NCBI GenBank assembly: GCA_000027065.2
Contig: FN543093.2
Span: forward strand, 2,732,074-2,796,073
Origin: Cronobacter turicensis z3032
Lineage (GTDB): Bacteria > Pseudomonadota > Gammaproteobacteria > Enterobacterales > Enterobacteriaceae
DNA length: 64,000 bases
Reading direction: 5' to 3'
The stretch's first letter is position 1. Each line of letters starts with the position of its first letter. The position numbers were made by a program, and so were the translations under genes. The notes under the pieces were generated by a model that saw nothing but the letters and a program-made list of their open reading frames with translations, ran no database searches and was not told the DNA's origin. This document shows positions 31,026 to 41,300 of this stretch, piece by piece.

Positions 31026-31961
31026 TTAGTAAACATTATACATTACCCCTCCGACAACCACCGGACCCAGAAGTATACCAGCTGTCTCATGCCATAATGC
31101 GGCATAAGTGATTTGATAATGATTGGTTAAAGGGAACTTAAGACTTTCTATTATATATCTTGAAGACACGCCATTAGCGCGAAGTTTTGCTACCGTTTCC
31201 GCTAATGCTTCTTCGAGATATCTTAGCAAGTAAGACTTCGTATAAGCGCTGTGGCGCATAAATGTCCTGAACTCACGGAGGAAAAAGAATTTCGCAGCAA
31301 TGAACTGATGAACCCGTTCATGATATATTGCCTCCAGAACATGGTGAGCAGCTTCTTTTGAGGACTTTTGTGTTCTGTCATACATTCTCCCAATGGTTAT
31401 GTCTCCACCCGGAGAAGTACTACCCAATCCTGCCGGCAGCCTGTCAGTAAATCTGATTTTCGGACGATACCGCCAGCCTCCGTCAGAATTCACTGGCAGA
31501 TGCATACGTGCCGAAACCGCCTTGCCATAACGTGGCATAATCGTACCCCTATGAGGGGTTTTAAAGGTATCAGCTGGTTTTTTCTTTAATAAAATAGCCA
31601 GAACGGTATTTACCCCGATCAACGTTATAGCATCTGCCAGATCTTGTGCCGCCTCATCAAGCTCGGCTTCATTGTGAGCATTGTTTGTCTTTAGGGCAAA
31701 ATCATACAATTTTTTTCCAGCCTCCACCGCTACACCACCTGGCGCAACCCACCCCACAATTAAAAGAATAACATCAGCAATTTCACCAATACCGAAGAAA
31801 TGCGCGCCTGCCCAGATAACTACAATTGCAGCCATCGTTGCCAGGGCTTCTGGCGTGATTACAGCAAGAAGGTGTTGTCCCACATCAGCAGGCAGCAGTA
31901 CTGCAGCTTTTCTGATTACAACGTCAAGTCTTGACGATAAGTTAAGGCGAATGACTTCCAT
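31026..31961 (-). CDS. Putative effector/toxin with HExxH motif
   Basis: This is a 311-residue protein. The N-terminal part (about 1-130) has hydrophobic helices and a GAHFFGIGEIADVILLIVG segment that I associate with linkers of type VI/Rhs-type effectors. The C-terminal part (about 160-300) carries HERVH (His214, Glu215, His218) followed by EEALAE at 250-255, the layout of a zinc metallopeptidase with a distal Glu ligand. A strong GGAGG site precedes the ATG at 31961, and an immunity-like gene follows. No VgrG, PAAR or Hcp gene is in the window, so it would be an orphan effector. Toxicity is inferred. Confidence 0.6.
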   Translation of the reverse strand: MEVIRLNLSSRLDVVIRKAAVLLPADVGQHLLAVITPEALATMAAIVVIWAGAHFFGIGEIADVILLIVGWVAPGGVAVEAGKKLYDFALKTNNAHNEAELDEAAQDLADAITLIGVNTVLAILLKKKPADTFKTPHRGTIMPRYGKAVSARMHLPVNSDGGWRYRPKIRFTDRLPAGLGSTSPGGDITIGRMYDRTQKSSKEAAHHVLEAIYHERVHQFIAAKFFFLREFRTFMRHSAYTKSYLLRYLEEALAETVAKLRANGVSSRYIIESLKFPLTNHYQITYAALWHETAGILLGPVVVGGVMYNVY

Positions 31962-32646
31962 TTTATATCCTCCATGAAATACCTTTATAGAAATGCATTA
32001 TATAAGAACGAAAGCATCGAAAACTTTAAATTACTGGAATACAAAACACCAGCACCTTTCATAATTATAAATTTATGCATTTAAAAACAATAACATCGAA
32101 ATATTCACTTCATAAAGGACTTAGCAGATATAAAAACCACCATGAATATATATTTAACCCATTAACTTTAGAATTAATAATTTAACTCAACTCATTTCTT
32201 CAACGAATAACAGATTGTGACACGGTGAATAACGATCCTTCATTCCCGTCATTCGGTCTTAAATGAGATAATCAAGGAAACATGCCTGCTTGCGCGCCTG
32301 GGGTCTGATTTTACTTTAAGGGGGGAATCCGTATGCAGGAATAGCGTTATTGAAAACAGCCAGACATGGGGCAGTTGTACTAATGCAAAAGAATTTTTGA
32401 GGGTAACAGGTTTCTGCGTCAACCGCCGCGCATATCACTCGGCACCGGGATGTCCCACTGCATCATCCCGCACGCTTCAATCCCCTGTCAGTTAGATTAG
32501 CCCGTACCGCCAACCCGCTTGCGGCACACAGCCCATAAAACAAAAAAGCAGGCAGCCCTGAACAGACAGAGATTCTCTGCCAGCTCATCGCCACCTGCTC
32601 ATAAAAGCGTGCCTGATAGTTTTCTATCAACGCATTTAGCGGGTTA
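31962..32646. other. AT-rich intergenic region between the toxin pair and fliE
   Basis: 685 bp without a credible gene. The half near 32000-32250 is strongly AT-rich and should hold the toxin promoter. Past 32400 the composition returns to that of the host. A 15-codon remnant-like reading frame (32466-32419, minus) ends in QWDIPVPSDMRGG. The fliE terminator candidate lies at its right end. This may be the scar of a once larger insertion. Confidence 0.55.
32541..32599 (-). terminator. Possible terminator of fliE
   Basis: On the minus strand AGCAGG pairs with CCTGCT at the base of a long, interrupted hairpin, followed by TTTTTTG. It lies about 50 bp past the fliE stop. The T run is convincing; the stem is not perfect. 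Confidence 0.45.
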
Positions 32647-32958
32647 CTACACCTGCATATTCATAATGTCCTGGTATGCCGCAACCAGCTTGTTACGCAC
32701 CTGGACGCCCATCTGCAGTGAAATGGACGATTTTTGCAGGTCAACCATCACATCGTTCAGCGCCACGCCCGGCGTGCCGATTGCGAATTTTTCCGACTGA
32801 GTGCGGGCGGCGTTTTGCGTATCGCTGATACGTCCAAGCGCGGCCTGTAACTCTCCGGCGAAACTCACGGAGGGCGGGGTCTCGACAGCATTATTGCGCG
32901 CCACCTGCATGGTGGCCTGCATCTGCTGGAGTACCCCTTCAATACCCTGAATAGCCAT
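32647..32958 (-). CDS. fliE: Flagellar basal-body protein FliE
   Basis: FliE links the MS ring to the rod. The 103-residue protein matches the family: helical N-terminus [16 protein letters not shown], the [17 protein letters not shown] segment and the C-terminal [17 protein letters not shown], with [18 protein letters not shown]. It is transcribed alone, divergent from fliF, as in E. coli and Salmonella. Confidence 0.95.
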   Translation of the reverse strand: MAIQGIEGVLQQMQATMQVARNNAVETPPSVSFAGELQAALGRISDTQNAARTQSEKFAIGTPGVALNDVMVDLQKSSISLQMGVQVRNKLVAAYQDIMNMQV

Positions 32959-33188
32959 CTTTTACCCCTGGATGATTTTTCAACGGGGTGCAGAGTAACA
33001 TTTTGTCAATGGGATAAAGGCTCTAAATAACGATAAAAAACCAACCTATTTGACCCATAGAAAATCGCGTAACAGCCAATAATGACCCTCGCCATCATAG
33101 TGGAACTTTAGTCGTGCTTGCCGACCCTGGAGTCCGTTTTGCTTCATAACACGCATTATTCTGTCAACGCTGAGTCAAGAGGGGCGCA
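32959..33188. promoter_or_regulatory. fliE-fliF divergent regulatory region
   Basis: 230 bp between divergent class 2 genes. FlhD4C2 binding and sigma-70 promoters for both directions are expected here from E. coli and Salmonella. I can see AT-rich blocks near 33000-33070, but no FlhDC site I can place with certainty and no sigma-28 consensus. Confidence 0.5.
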
Positions 33189-34904
33189 ATGACTGCCGCA
33201 GCTTCAACTCAAACGCCACAAAATAAAACCGTAGAGTGGCTCAACCGCTTACGCGCAAACCCGAAGATCCCCTTAATGGTGGCCGGGGCCGCCGCGGTTG
33301 CTATCATTGTGGCTCTGGTGCTCTGGGCAAAACAGCCGGAGTACCGCGTGCTTTACAGCAATCTGAGCGATCAGGACGGCGGCGCTATCGTCACCCAACT
33401 GACTCAGATGAACATCCCTTACAACTTCGCGGATAACGGCGCCTCTATCATGGTGCCTGCCGAGAAGGTGTACGATCTGCGTCTGCGTCTCGCCCAGCAG
33501 GGGCTGCCGAAAGGCGGCGCCGTGGGCTTTGAGCTGATGGATCAGGAAAAATTCGGCATCAGCCAGTTCAGCGAGCAGGTTAACTACCAGCGCGCGCTGG
33601 AAGGCGAACTGGCGCGTACCATCGAGACCTTAGGTCCGGTGAAGTCGGCGCGTGTTCACCTCGCCATGCCAAAACCTTCTTTATTCGTTCGCGAGCAGAA
33701 ATCGCCTTCCGCGTCGGTCACCCTGAGCCTGCAGCCGGGTCGCACGCTTGATGACGGCCAGGTCGCTGCCGTCGTGCATATGGTTTCCAGCGCGGTCGCG
33801 GGCCTGCCGCCGGGTAACGTGACGCTTGTGGATCAGGCAGGTCGCCTGCTGACCCAGTCCGGCACCGGCGCTCGCGATCTTAACGACGCCCAGCTGAAAT
33901 ACGCCTCCGACGTTGAAGGCCGTATCCAGCGCCGTATCGAATCTATCCTTGCGCCTATCGTCGGCAGTGGCAACGTCCATGCTCAGGTTACCGCGCAGAT
34001 CGATTTCTCTAATAAAGAACAGACTGAAGAGCAGTACCGTCCGAACAGCGACCCGTCGCAGATGGCGGTACGTTCTCGCCAGCTGAACACCAACGACCAG
34101 GTGGGCGCTGGCAATCCGGGCGGCGTACCGGGCGCGCTCTCTAACCAGCCGGCACCGGCGAACAGCGCGCCTATCGATGCGCCTGCCGGGCAGAATGCCA
34201 ACGGACAGAACGCTAACGGTCAGAATGCGAATGGCCAGAACGCGCAGCGTACGCAGAGCACCAGCACCACTGGCGCCAGCAGCGGCCCGCACAGCAGCCA
34301 GCGTGACGAAACCACGAACTACGAAGTGGATCGCACCATTCGCCATACCAAAATGAATGTGGGCGACGTGCAGCGTCTCTCTGTTGCCGTGGTGGTGAAC
34401 TACCGTCAGTTGGGCAACGGCAAGCCGCTCGCGCTGACCGCCGATCAACTGAAACAGATTGAAGACCTGACCCGCGAAGCGATGGGCTACTCCGACAAGC
34501 GCGGCGACACCCTGAACGTGGTCAACTCGCCGTTTACCGCGAGCGATGAAGCCGGTGCCGAACTGCCATTCTGGAAGCAGCAAGCCTTCATCGATCAGCT
34601 CCTGTCCGCAGGTCGCTGGCTGGTGGTGCTGATTGTCGCCTGGCTGCTGTGGCGTAAAGCGGTCCGTCCGCAGCTGCAGCGCCGCGCTGAAGAAGTTAAG
34701 CGCGTACAGGAAATTCAGCAGCAGCGTCAAGAAGTGGAAGAGTCCGTGGAAGTTCGCCTGAGCAAAGACGAACAGACGCAGCAGCGCCGCGCTAACCAGC
34801 GCCTGAGCGCAGAAGTGATGAGCCAGCGTATCCGCGAAATGTCAGATAACGATCCGCGCGTGGTCGCGCTGGTCATCCGCCAGTGGATGAGTAACGAGCT
34901 ATGA
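33189..34904 (+). CDS. fliF: Flagellar MS-ring protein FliF
   Basis: FliF forms the MS ring in the inner membrane, the base for rotor and export gate. The 571-residue protein has TM1 at about 27-46 ([20 protein letters not shown]), YscJ/FliF periplasmic domains ([37 protein letters not shown]), a disordered loop at about 310-380, TM2 near 475-490 ([14 protein letters not shown]) and the FliG-binding C-terminus. A run of NGQNA repeats lies in the loop. The ATG at 33189 has AGAGGGG upstream. First gene of fliFGHIJK. Confidence 0.96.
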   Translation: MTAAASTQTPQNKTVEWLNRLRANPKIPLMVAGAAAVAIIVALVLWAKQPEYRVLYSNLSDQDGGAIVTQLTQMNIPYNFADNGASIMVPAEKVYDLRLRLAQQGLPKGGAVGFELMDQEKFGISQFSEQVNYQRALEGELARTIETLGPVKSARVHLAMPKPSLFVREQKSPSASVTLSLQPGRTLDDGQVAAVVHMVSSAVAGLPPGNVTLVDQAGRLLTQSGTGARDLNDAQLKYASDVEGRIQRRIESILAPIVGSGNVHAQVTAQIDFSNKEQTEEQYRPNSDPSQMAVRSRQLNTNDQVGAGNPGGVPGALSNQPAPANSAPIDAPAGQNANGQNANGQNANGQNAQRTQSTSTTGASSGPHSSQRDETTNYEVDRTIRHTKMNVGDVQRLSVAVVVNYRQLGNGKPLALTADQLKQIEDLTREAMGYSDKRGDTLNVVNSPFTASDEAGAELPFWKQQAFIDQLLSAGRWLVVLIVAWLLWRKAVRPQLQRRAEEVKRVQEIQQQRQEVEESVEVRLSKDEQTQQRRANQRLSAEVMSQRIREMSDNDPRVVALVIRQWMSNEL

Positions 34905-35923
34905 GTAACGCTAATTCCAACGCTAATCCGAATGGGCTGTCCGGTACCGACAAAAGCGCCATTCTGCTGATGACCATCGGCGAAGACCGCGCGGCGGAGG
35001 TGTTCAAACACCTCTCGCCTCGCGAGGTGCAGCACCTCAGCGCCGCGATGGCGAGCGTGCGTCAGATCTCAAACAAACAGCTGACTGACGTGCTGGCGGA
35101 GTTTGAACAGGAAGCGGAACAGTTCGCGGCGCTGAGCATCAACACCAACGACTACCTGCGTTCGGTGCTGGTCAAAGCGCTGGGCGAAGAACGCGCCTCC
35201 AGCCTGCTCGAAGATATTCTCGACTCCAAAGAGACCACTTCGGGTATGGAAACGCTCAACTTTATGGAGCCGCAGAGCGCCGCCGACCTTATTCGCGACG
35301 AGCACCCGCAGATTATCGCCACCATTCTTGTGCACCTCAAACGTGCCCAGGCGGCGGATATCCTGGCGCTGTTCGACGAGCGTCTGCGTCACGACGTGAT
35401 GCTGCGTATCGCCACCTTCGGCGGCGTCCAGCCGGCGGCGCTGGCGGAACTGACCGAAGTGCTGAACAACCTGCTCGACGGCCAGAACCTCAAGCGCAGC
35501 AAAATGGGCGGCGTGAGAACCGCGGCGGAAATCATCAACCTGATGAAAACCCAGCAGGAAGAAGCCGTTATTACGGCGGTTCGCGAGTTCGACGGCGATC
35601 TGGCGCAGAAAATCATCGACGAGATGTTCCTGTTCGAAAACCTGGTGGAAGTCGACGACCGTTCCATCCAGCGCCTGCTGCAGGAAGTGGAGTCCGAATC
35701 TCTGCTTATCGCCCTCAAAGGCGCCGAGCAGCCGCTACGCGAGAAGTTCCTGCGCAACATGTCGCAGCGTGCGGCGGATATCCTGCGCGACGACCTGGCC
35801 AACCGCGGTCCGGTGCGTCTGTCTCAGGTGGAAAACGAACAGAAAGCTATCCTGCTCGTCGTCCGTCGTCTGGCGGAAACCGGCGAGATGGTAATTGGCA
35901 GCGGCGAGGATACCTATGTCTAA
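34901..35923 (+). CDS. fliG: Flagellar motor switch protein FliG
   Basis: FliG is the rotor protein that takes torque from the MotA stator. The 340-residue protein has the N-terminal FliF-binding domain ([20 protein letters not shown]), the middle EHPQ motif ([15 protein letters not shown]) that binds FliM, and the C-terminal torque helix [17 protein letters not shown] with its charged residues. It carries about nine extra Asn/Ser-rich residues before the usual start, compared with E. coli. ATGA overlap with fliF. Confidence 0.96.
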   Translation: MSNANSNANPNGLSGTDKSAILLMTIGEDRAAEVFKHLSPREVQHLSAAMASVRQISNKQLTDVLAEFEQEAEQFAALSINTNDYLRSVLVKALGEERASSLLEDILDSKETTSGMETLNFMEPQSAADLIRDEHPQIIATILVHLKRAQAADILALFDERLRHDVMLRIATFGGVQPAALAELTEVLNNLLDGQNLKRSKMGGVRTAAEIINLMKTQQEEAVITAVREFDGDLAQKIIDEMFLFENLVEVDDRSIQRLLQEVESESLLIALKGAEQPLREKFLRNMSQRAADILRDDLANRGPVRLSQVENEQKAILLVVRRLAETGEMVIGSGEDTYV

Positions 35924-36620
35924 TAAGCTTCCCTGGCAGCGCTGGATGCCGGATGACCTCGCCCCGCCTGTAATGCCGGAATTTATGGCATTCGAGGAGA
36001 CGGTCAACGGCGAAAGCGAAGAAGTCGACGAAGAGCAGTTACGCCTGCAACAGCAGCAGCAAGCGCTGGTGATGATGCAAACCCAGGCGCATGAGCAAGG
36101 CTATAACGCCGGGCTCGCCGAAGGGCGTCAGCAAGGCTTCGAGCAGGGCCGCCAGGAAGGCCATTCGAAAGGACTTGAACAAGGGCTCGCCGAAGCGCGC
36201 GCCCAGCAGGGGCCGATCCATGCGCGTATGCAGCAGCTGGTGAGCGAATTCCAGTACACGCTGGACGCGCTCGACAGCGTGATCGCCTCTCGCCTGATGC
36301 AGATGGCGCTGGAAGCCGCGCGCCAGGTGATCGGCCACGTCCAGGTGGATAACAACCATCTGATTAAGCAGATCCAGACGCTGCTGCAGCAGGAGCCGCT
36401 GTTCAGCGGAAAACCGCAGCTGCGCGTACACCCGGACGATTTACAGCGTATCGAAGAGATGCTCGGCGCGACCTTAAGCCTGCACGGCTGGCGTCTGCGC
36501 GGCGACCCGACGCTGCATCCGGGCGGTTGCAAAGTCTCCGCCGATGAAGGCGATCTTGATGCGAGCGTGGCGACGCGCTGGCAGGAACTGTGCCGCCTGG
36601 CCGCACCAGGAGTGGTGTAA
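35916..36620 (+). CDS. fliH: Flagellar export ATPase regulator FliH
   Basis: FliH binds and restrains the export ATPase FliI and tethers it to the C ring through FliN. The 234-residue protein begins [18 protein letters not shown], which includes the conserved Trp residues that contact FlhA/FliN. It has a glycine every fourth residue from 62 to 90 (GxxxG helix) and a conserved C-terminal FliI-binding domain. The ATG at 35916 overlaps the end of fliG by eight bases; an upstream in-frame start at 35895 lies within fliG. Confidence 0.94.
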   Translation: MSNKLPWQRWMPDDLAPPVMPEFMAFEETVNGESEEVDEEQLRLQQQQQALVMMQTQAHEQGYNAGLAEGRQQGFEQGRQEGHSKGLEQGLAEARAQQGPIHARMQQLVSEFQYTLDALDSVIASRLMQMALEAARQVIGHVQVDNNHLIKQIQTLLQQEPLFSGKPQLRVHPDDLQRIEEMLGATLSLHGWRLRGDPTLHPGGCKVSADEGDLDASVATRWQELCRLAAPGVV

Positions 36621-37990
36621 TGACCGCCCGTCTGACTCGCTGGCTCAATACCCTCGATAATTTCGAGGCCAAAATGGCGCAACTGCCGTCGGTGCGCCGC
36701 TACGGTCGCCTGACCCGCGCCACCGGCCTGGTGCTGGAAGCGACCGGGCTGCAACTGCCGCTCGGCGCGACCTGCATTATCGAGCGTCAGGAAGGCACGC
36801 AGCTCCAGGAAGTGGAAAGCGAAGTGGTCGGCTTTAATGGCCAGAAACTGTTTTTAATGCCGCTTGAAGAAGTGGAAGGCATTTTACCAGGCGCGCGCGT
36901 TTATGCCCGCGCGGGCCTGGGCGAAGGGTTACAGAGCAGCAAACAGCTGCCGCTCGGCCCGCAACTCCTCGGCCGCGTGCTGGATGGCGCGGGCAAGCCG
37001 CTTGACGGTCTGCCCTCCCCTGACACCGAAACCACCGGGGCGTTGATCACGCCGCCGTTCAACCCGCTGCAGCGTACCGCGATTGAAGATGTGCTGGATG
37101 TCGGCGTGCGCCCGATCAACGCCCTGCTCACCGTTGGTCGCGGCCAGCGTATGGGCCTGTTCGCAGGTTCCGGCGTCGGTAAATCGGTGCTGCTCGGCAT
37201 GATGGCGCGCTACACCCAGGCGGATGTCATCGTCGTAGGGCTTATCGGCGAGCGTGGCCGCGAAGTCAAAGACTTTATCGAGAACATCCTTGGCGCCGAA
37301 GGGCGCGCCCGCTCGGTGGTGATCGCCGCCCCGGCGGATGTCTCTCCTTTATTACGTATGCAGGGCGCCGCGTATGCCACCCGCATCGCAGAAGATTTCC
37401 GCGACCGTGGTCAGCACGTACTGCTGATCATGGATTCGCTGACCCGTTACGCGATGGCGCAGCGTGAAATCGCGCTGGCCATCGGCGAGCCGCCGGCGAC
37501 CAAAGGCTATCCGCCTTCTGTTTTCGCCAAACTGCCCGCGCTGGTGGAACGCGCCGGTAACGGCATCACCGGCGGCGGCTCGATTACCGCGTTTTATACC
37601 GTACTGACCGAAGGCGACGACCAGCAGGATCCGATCGCCGACTCCGCGCGCGCCATTCTCGACGGCCACATTGTGCTGTCGCGCCGCCTCGCGGAAGCCG
37701 GTCACTATCCGGCAATTGATATCGAAGCGTCCATCAGCCGCGTGATGACAGCCATCATCAGCGAAGAACATTACGCGCGCGTGCGGACCTTCAAACAGCT
37801 GCTCTCAAGCTTCCAGCGCAACCGCGATCTGGTGAGCGTCGGAGCTTATGCCAAAGGCAGCGATCCGATGCTGGATCGCGCCATTACGCTGTGGCCGCAA
37901 CTGGAAGCGTTTCTGCAGCAGGGTATTTACGAACGTTCCGGTGTAGAGGATGCGTTGCAGGCACTGGAACTTATCTTCCCGTCAGTATGA
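36620..37990 (+). CDS. fliI: Flagellum-specific export ATPase FliI
   Basis: FliI is the hexameric ATPase of flagellar type III export, related to the F1 beta subunit. In the 456 residues, Walker A is AGSGVGKS (182-189), [11 protein letters not shown] carries the catalytic Glu, Walker B ends [19 protein letters not shown], and the F1-type [22 protein letters not shown] is intact. The start at 36620 overlaps the fliH stop (TAATG). Confidence 0.97.
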   Translation: MTARLTRWLNTLDNFEAKMAQLPSVRRYGRLTRATGLVLEATGLQLPLGATCIIERQEGTQLQEVESEVVGFNGQKLFLMPLEEVEGILPGARVYARAGLGEGLQSSKQLPLGPQLLGRVLDGAGKPLDGLPSPDTETTGALITPPFNPLQRTAIEDVLDVGVRPINALLTVGRGQRMGLFAGSGVGKSVLLGMMARYTQADVIVVGLIGERGREVKDFIENILGAEGRARSVVIAAPADVSPLLRMQGAAYATRIAEDFRDRGQHVLLIMDSLTRYAMAQREIALAIGEPPATKGYPPSVFAKLPALVERAGNGITGGGSITAFYTVLTEGDDQQDPIADSARAILDGHIVLSRRLAEAGHYPAIDIEASISRVMTAIISEEHYARVRTFKQLLSSFQRNRDLVSVGAYAKGSDPMLDRAITLWPQLEAFLQQGIYERSGVEDALQALELIFPSV

Positions 37991-38011
37991 TGAGGTATGA
38001 GGGAGGTAGCC

Positions 38012-38455
38012 ATGAAACAAAATGGCGCGCTGAACACGCTTAAAGATATGGCTGAGAAAGAAGTCGACGATGCCGCGTTGCGGCTTGGCGAAATGCGTCG
38101 CGGCTGTCAGCAGGCGGAAGAACAACTTTCGATGCTGATGAACTATCAGCAGGAATATCGCAATAACCTGAATCAGACCATGACGCAGGGGATTGCCAGT
38201 AACCGCTGGGTCAATTACCAGCAGTTTATCCAGACGCTGGAAAAAGCGATTGAACAGCATCGCCTCCAGCTGTCGCAGTGGAACAACAAAGTCGATCAGG
38301 CGCTCTCGTTCTGGAAAGAGAAAAAGCAGCGTCTTCAGGCCTGGCAAACACTCCAGGACCGGCAGGCCAGCGCGGCGCTGCTGGCGGAAAACCGGCTCGA
38401 TCAAAAAAGAATGGATGAATTTGCCCAGCGGGCATCAATGAGGAAAGGCGAATGA
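38012..38455 (+). CDS. fliJ: Flagellar export chaperone-escort FliJ
   Basis: FliJ is a coiled-coil protein that sits in the FliI ring like F1 gamma and recycles empty chaperones. It is 147 residues, almost all helix and highly charged, with [17 protein letters not shown] and [17 protein letters not shown] as in E. coli. The ATG at 38012 follows GGGAGGT; an earlier GTG would add five residues. Confidence 0.95.
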   Translation: MKQNGALNTLKDMAEKEVDDAALRLGEMRRGCQQAEEQLSMLMNYQQEYRNNLNQTMTQGIASNRWVNYQQFIQTLEKAIEQHRLQLSQWNNKVDQALSFWKEKKQRLQAWQTLQDRQASAALLAENRLDQKRMDEFAQRASMRKGE

Positions 38456-39714
38456 TTACGTTGCCCAATGTTGTGCTGACCAGCGACGTCGATGCGACCG
38501 GCACCGGTGCCGGGCTGAAAGGCCTCGATGCGAAAGGCGGCGACGCGGCGCAGGATTTCCTGGCGCTGTTAGGCCAGCATTTCGCAGGCGGGCTCCCGCT
38601 TGCTGACGGTAAAACGCTGTCGCTCGCGCAGTTGCAGGGCGCTGGTAAAGAGACGCTGGCGGGGAAAACGCTGGCCGACGCCACGGCAGGCCAGCCAGGC
38701 GTGCAGAACGATCTGGCGCGACTGCTGGATCAACTGACCAACGGCGAAATCACCCCGGCCGATCTGACGCTTGCCGCAGGCGATGCGCAGGCGGTGACGG
38801 CTGACGCCGCGAAGCCCGCGCTGAAAACCGCCGGTCTTGACGACGATAAAAAGCTCAGCGATGAAGATATGGCCGCCTTAAGCGCCCTCTTCGCCATGCT
38901 GCCGCCGACTCAGCAGCCGAACGCGGCCGCGGGCGCAACGATGCAGACCCAGGCTCAGGGCGTCGCCGCACTGAGCGCCAGCGGCTTTAGCCCGGCGGCG
39001 AGCCTGACTCAGACGCTCGGCAACGCCAAAAGCGATGCCAAAACCAGCGCTAAAAGCGATGACGCCGCCACCCCGCTGACGGCGGCCGCCGCCAGCGCGC
39101 CGGTGACCGGCCAGGTTGCCGCGGATGTCGTCGCGCCTGTGTCAACGCTCGATAAAACCGCCGCCGACGTCAGCAGTACGCAGGTGCCGCACAACCTGAA
39201 CCTGCATGCGCTGTCCTCCACGACGACTCAGGGTTCGCAGAACACCGCCCCGGTGATCGCGATGCCGACCCCGCAGGTCACCGCGCCGCTCGGTACCCCG
39301 GACTGGCAGAACTCGGTGAGCCAGCACATTACGCTCTTTACCCGCAACGGCCAGCAGAGCGCCGAGCTGCGCCTGCACCCGGAAGAACTGGGCGCGGTAC
39401 AGATCAGCCTGAAGCTTGACGACAATATGGCGCAGGTGCGGATGGTGTCGCCGCACAGCCACGTGCGCGCCGCGCTGGAAGCGGCCCTCCCGACGCTGCG
39501 CGCGCAGCTCGCGGAGAGCGGTATTCAGCTGGGTCAGAGCAGCATCAGCAGCGAAAACTTTAGCGGTCAGCAGCAGCAAAACAACCCGCAACAGTCTGCC
39601 TCATCCCGTTCCGGCGGCGGTTTTAGCCTGAATGGTGAAGAAGAAGCGATTGCCGCTCCGGCAAGCCTTCAGGCAGCCGCTCGCGGCAACGGCGCGGTCG
39701 ATATCTTTGCCTAA
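38452..39714 (+). CDS. fliK: Flagellar hook-length control protein FliK
   Basis: FliK is the secreted molecular ruler that stops hook growth by switching FlhB specificity. It is a 420-residue protein with a low-complexity Ala/Thr/Asp-rich N-terminal and middle part, and a conserved C-terminal domain (about 280-370: [32 protein letters not shown]). Its stop ends the fliFGHIJK operon; it overlaps fliJ as ATGA. The N-terminal half is poorly conserved in the family, so only the C-terminus is diagnostic. Confidence 0.93.
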   Translation: MITLPNVVLTSDVDATGTGAGLKGLDAKGGDAAQDFLALLGQHFAGGLPLADGKTLSLAQLQGAGKETLAGKTLADATAGQPGVQNDLARLLDQLTNGEITPADLTLAAGDAQAVTADAAKPALKTAGLDDDKKLSDEDMAALSALFAMLPPTQQPNAAAGATMQTQAQGVAALSASGFSPAASLTQTLGNAKSDAKTSAKSDDAATPLTAAAASAPVTGQVAADVVAPVSTLDKTAADVSSTQVPHNLNLHALSSTTTQGSQNTAPVIAMPTPQVTAPLGTPDWQNSVSQHITLFTRNGQQSAELRLHPEELGAVQISLKLDDNMAQVRMVSPHSHVRAALEAALPTLRAQLAESGIQLGQSSISSENFSGQQQQNNPQQSASSRSGGGFSLNGEEEAIAAPASLQAAARGNGAVDIFA

Positions 39715-39727
39715 CGCCAGAGGTAAC

Positions 39728-39782
39728 GTGATTATTCCCGTTTTTTCCAGGCTTTGACTGCGCGCAGAGACGGGATAATCAC
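39728..39782. repeat. Inverted repeat between fliK and fliL
   Basis: GTGATTATTCCCG (39728-39740) and CGGGATAATCAC (39771-39782) are near-perfect inverse copies (one extra T in the left arm) around a 30-bp centre. They lie 36 bp before fliL. They could fold as a terminator/attenuator for fliK transcripts or form an FlhDC-type operator for the fliL promoter. Neither is proven. Confidence 0.5.
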
Positions 39783-39817
39783 TCTATCGCAGTACTGATA
39801 CAGGAAACCCGAGTCTG

Positions 39818-40291
39818 ATGACTGACAGCGCAATCACCAAAGGTAAAGGCCGTAAACGCTCCATCTGGATCCCGTTACTGGTCATTATAACTCTCGCTGC
39901 CTGTGCGACGGCAGGCTATAGCTACTGGCGTATGCAGCAGCATGGCACCACCGCGGCTAAAGCGGCGCCAGAACCGCCGCCGGCGCCGGTCTTTTTCGCA
40001 CTGGACACCTTCACCGTGAACCTGGGTGATGCCGACCGCGTGCTGTACGTCGGCATTACGCTGCGTCTGAAGGACGAGGCGACCCGCCAGCGTCTGAGCG
40101 ACTATCTGCCGGAAGTGCGCAGCCGTCTGCTGCTACTCTTCTCTCGTCAGGACGCCTCGCAACTGGCGACCGATGAAGGCAAGCAGAAGCTGGTGGAGGC
40201 TATCAAACAGACGCTCTCCGCGCCGCTGGTGGCAGGACAACCGAAGCAGGTAGTGACTGACGTCCTCTACACTGCCTTTATCTTGCGGTAA
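39818..40291 (+). CDS. fliL: Flagellar basal-body-associated protein FliL
   Basis: FliL is an inner-membrane protein that supports stator function. The 157 residues have one TM helix (about 17-36: [20 protein letters not shown]), a Pro-rich linker ([20 protein letters not shown]) and a periplasmic stomatin-like domain ([29 protein letters not shown]). First gene of fliLMNOPQR. The ATG at 39818 is preceded by AGGAAA. Confidence 0.95.
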   Translation: MTDSAITKGKGRKRSIWIPLLVIITLAACATAGYSYWRMQQHGTTAAKAAPEPPPAPVFFALDTFTVNLGDADRVLYVGITLRLKDEATRQRLSDYLPEVRSRLLLLFSRQDASQLATDEGKQKLVEAIKQTLSAPLVAGQPKQVVTDVLYTAFILR

Positions 40292-40295
40292 AGCC

Positions 40296-41300
40296 ATGGG
40301 CGACAGCATTCTTTCTCAGGCCGAAATCGATGCGCTGTTAAACGGCGACAGCGAGCAGAGCGCGGAACAGCAAGCGACAGGCGGCGATGGCGACATCCGC
40401 CCCTACGATCCCAATACCCAGCGTCGCGTGGTGCGCGAGCGCCTCCAGGCGCTGGAGATTATCAACGAACGCTTCGCGCGCCAGTTCCGTATGGGGTTGT
40501 TTAACCTGCTGCGCCGCAGCCCGGACATCACCGTGGGGGCGATTCGTATTCAGCCTTACCACGAGTTTGCCCGCAACCTGCCGGTGCCGACCAACCTTAA
40601 CCTGATTCATTTAAAACCGCTGCGCGGCACCGGGCTGTTTGTGTTTTCGCCAAGCCTGGTGTTTATCGCGGTGGACAACCTGTTCGGCGGTGACGGCCGC
40701 TTCCCGACTAAAGTGGAAGGCCGCGAATTTACCCACACCGAACAGCGCGTCATCAACCGTATGCTCAAGCTGGCGCTTGAAGCCTACAGCGACGCGTGGA
40801 AAGCGATTAACCCGCTGGACGTAGAGTATGTGCGTTCAGAAATGCAGGTGAAATTCACCAACATCACCACCTCGCCGAACGATATCGTGGTTAACACCCC
40901 GTTTCACGTTGAGATTGGTAACCTGACCGGCGAGTTTAATATCTGCCTGCCGTTCAGCATGATTGAGCCGCTGCGCGAGCTGCTGGTCAACCCGCCGCTG
41001 GAAAACTCCCGTCAGGAAGACCAGCACTGGCGCGACAACCTGGTACGCCAGGTTCAGCACTCGGAGCTGGAGTTGATTGCCAACTTCGCCGAGATCCCGC
41101 TGCGACTCTCGAAGATCCTGAAGCTGAAGCCAGGCGATGTGCTGCCCATTGAGAAGCCAGATCGCATTCTGGTGCACGTGGATGGCGTACCGGTTCTCAC
41201 CAGTCAGTACGGCACCGTGAGCGGACAATATGCCCTGCGCGTTGAACATTTGATCAACCCAATTTTGAATTCGCTGAATGAGGAACAGCCCAATGAGTGA
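40296..41300 (+). CDS. fliM: Flagellar motor switch protein FliM
   Basis: FliM is the C-ring protein that binds CheY-P and sets rotation direction. The 334-residue protein begins with the CheY-P-binding peptide MGDSILSQAEIDALLNGD. It has the FliG-binding middle domain (RQFRMGLFNLLRRSPDI, TNLNLIHLKPLRGTGLF with a GGDGRFP signature) and a C-terminal SpoA domain (IPLRLSKILKLKPGDVLPIE). It overlaps fliN by eight bases. Confidence 0.97.
   Translation: MGDSILSQAEIDALLNGDSEQSAEQQATGGDGDIRPYDPNTQRRVVRERLQALEIINERFARQFRMGLFNLLRRSPDITVGAIRIQPYHEFARNLPVPTNLNLIHLKPLRGTGLFVFSPSLVFIAVDNLFGGDGRFPTKVEGREFTHTEQRVINRMLKLALEAYSDAWKAINPLDVEYVRSEMQVKFTNITTSPNDIVVNTPFHVEIGNLTGEFNICLPFSMIEPLRELLVNPPLENSRQEDQHWRDNLVRQVQHSELELIANFAEIPLRLSKILKLKPGDVLPIEKPDRILVHVDGVPVLTSQYGTVSGQYALRVEHLINPILNSLNEEQPNE

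Noticed and set aside
32419-32466. 15-codon frame MMQWDIPVPSDMRGG upstream of fliE
   Set aside because: It looks like the C-terminus of a lost gene but is too short to identify or to call a gene.
33681-34730. 349-codon minus-strand frame opposite fliF
   Set aside because: Antisense to a conserved motor gene and biased like a complementary frame.
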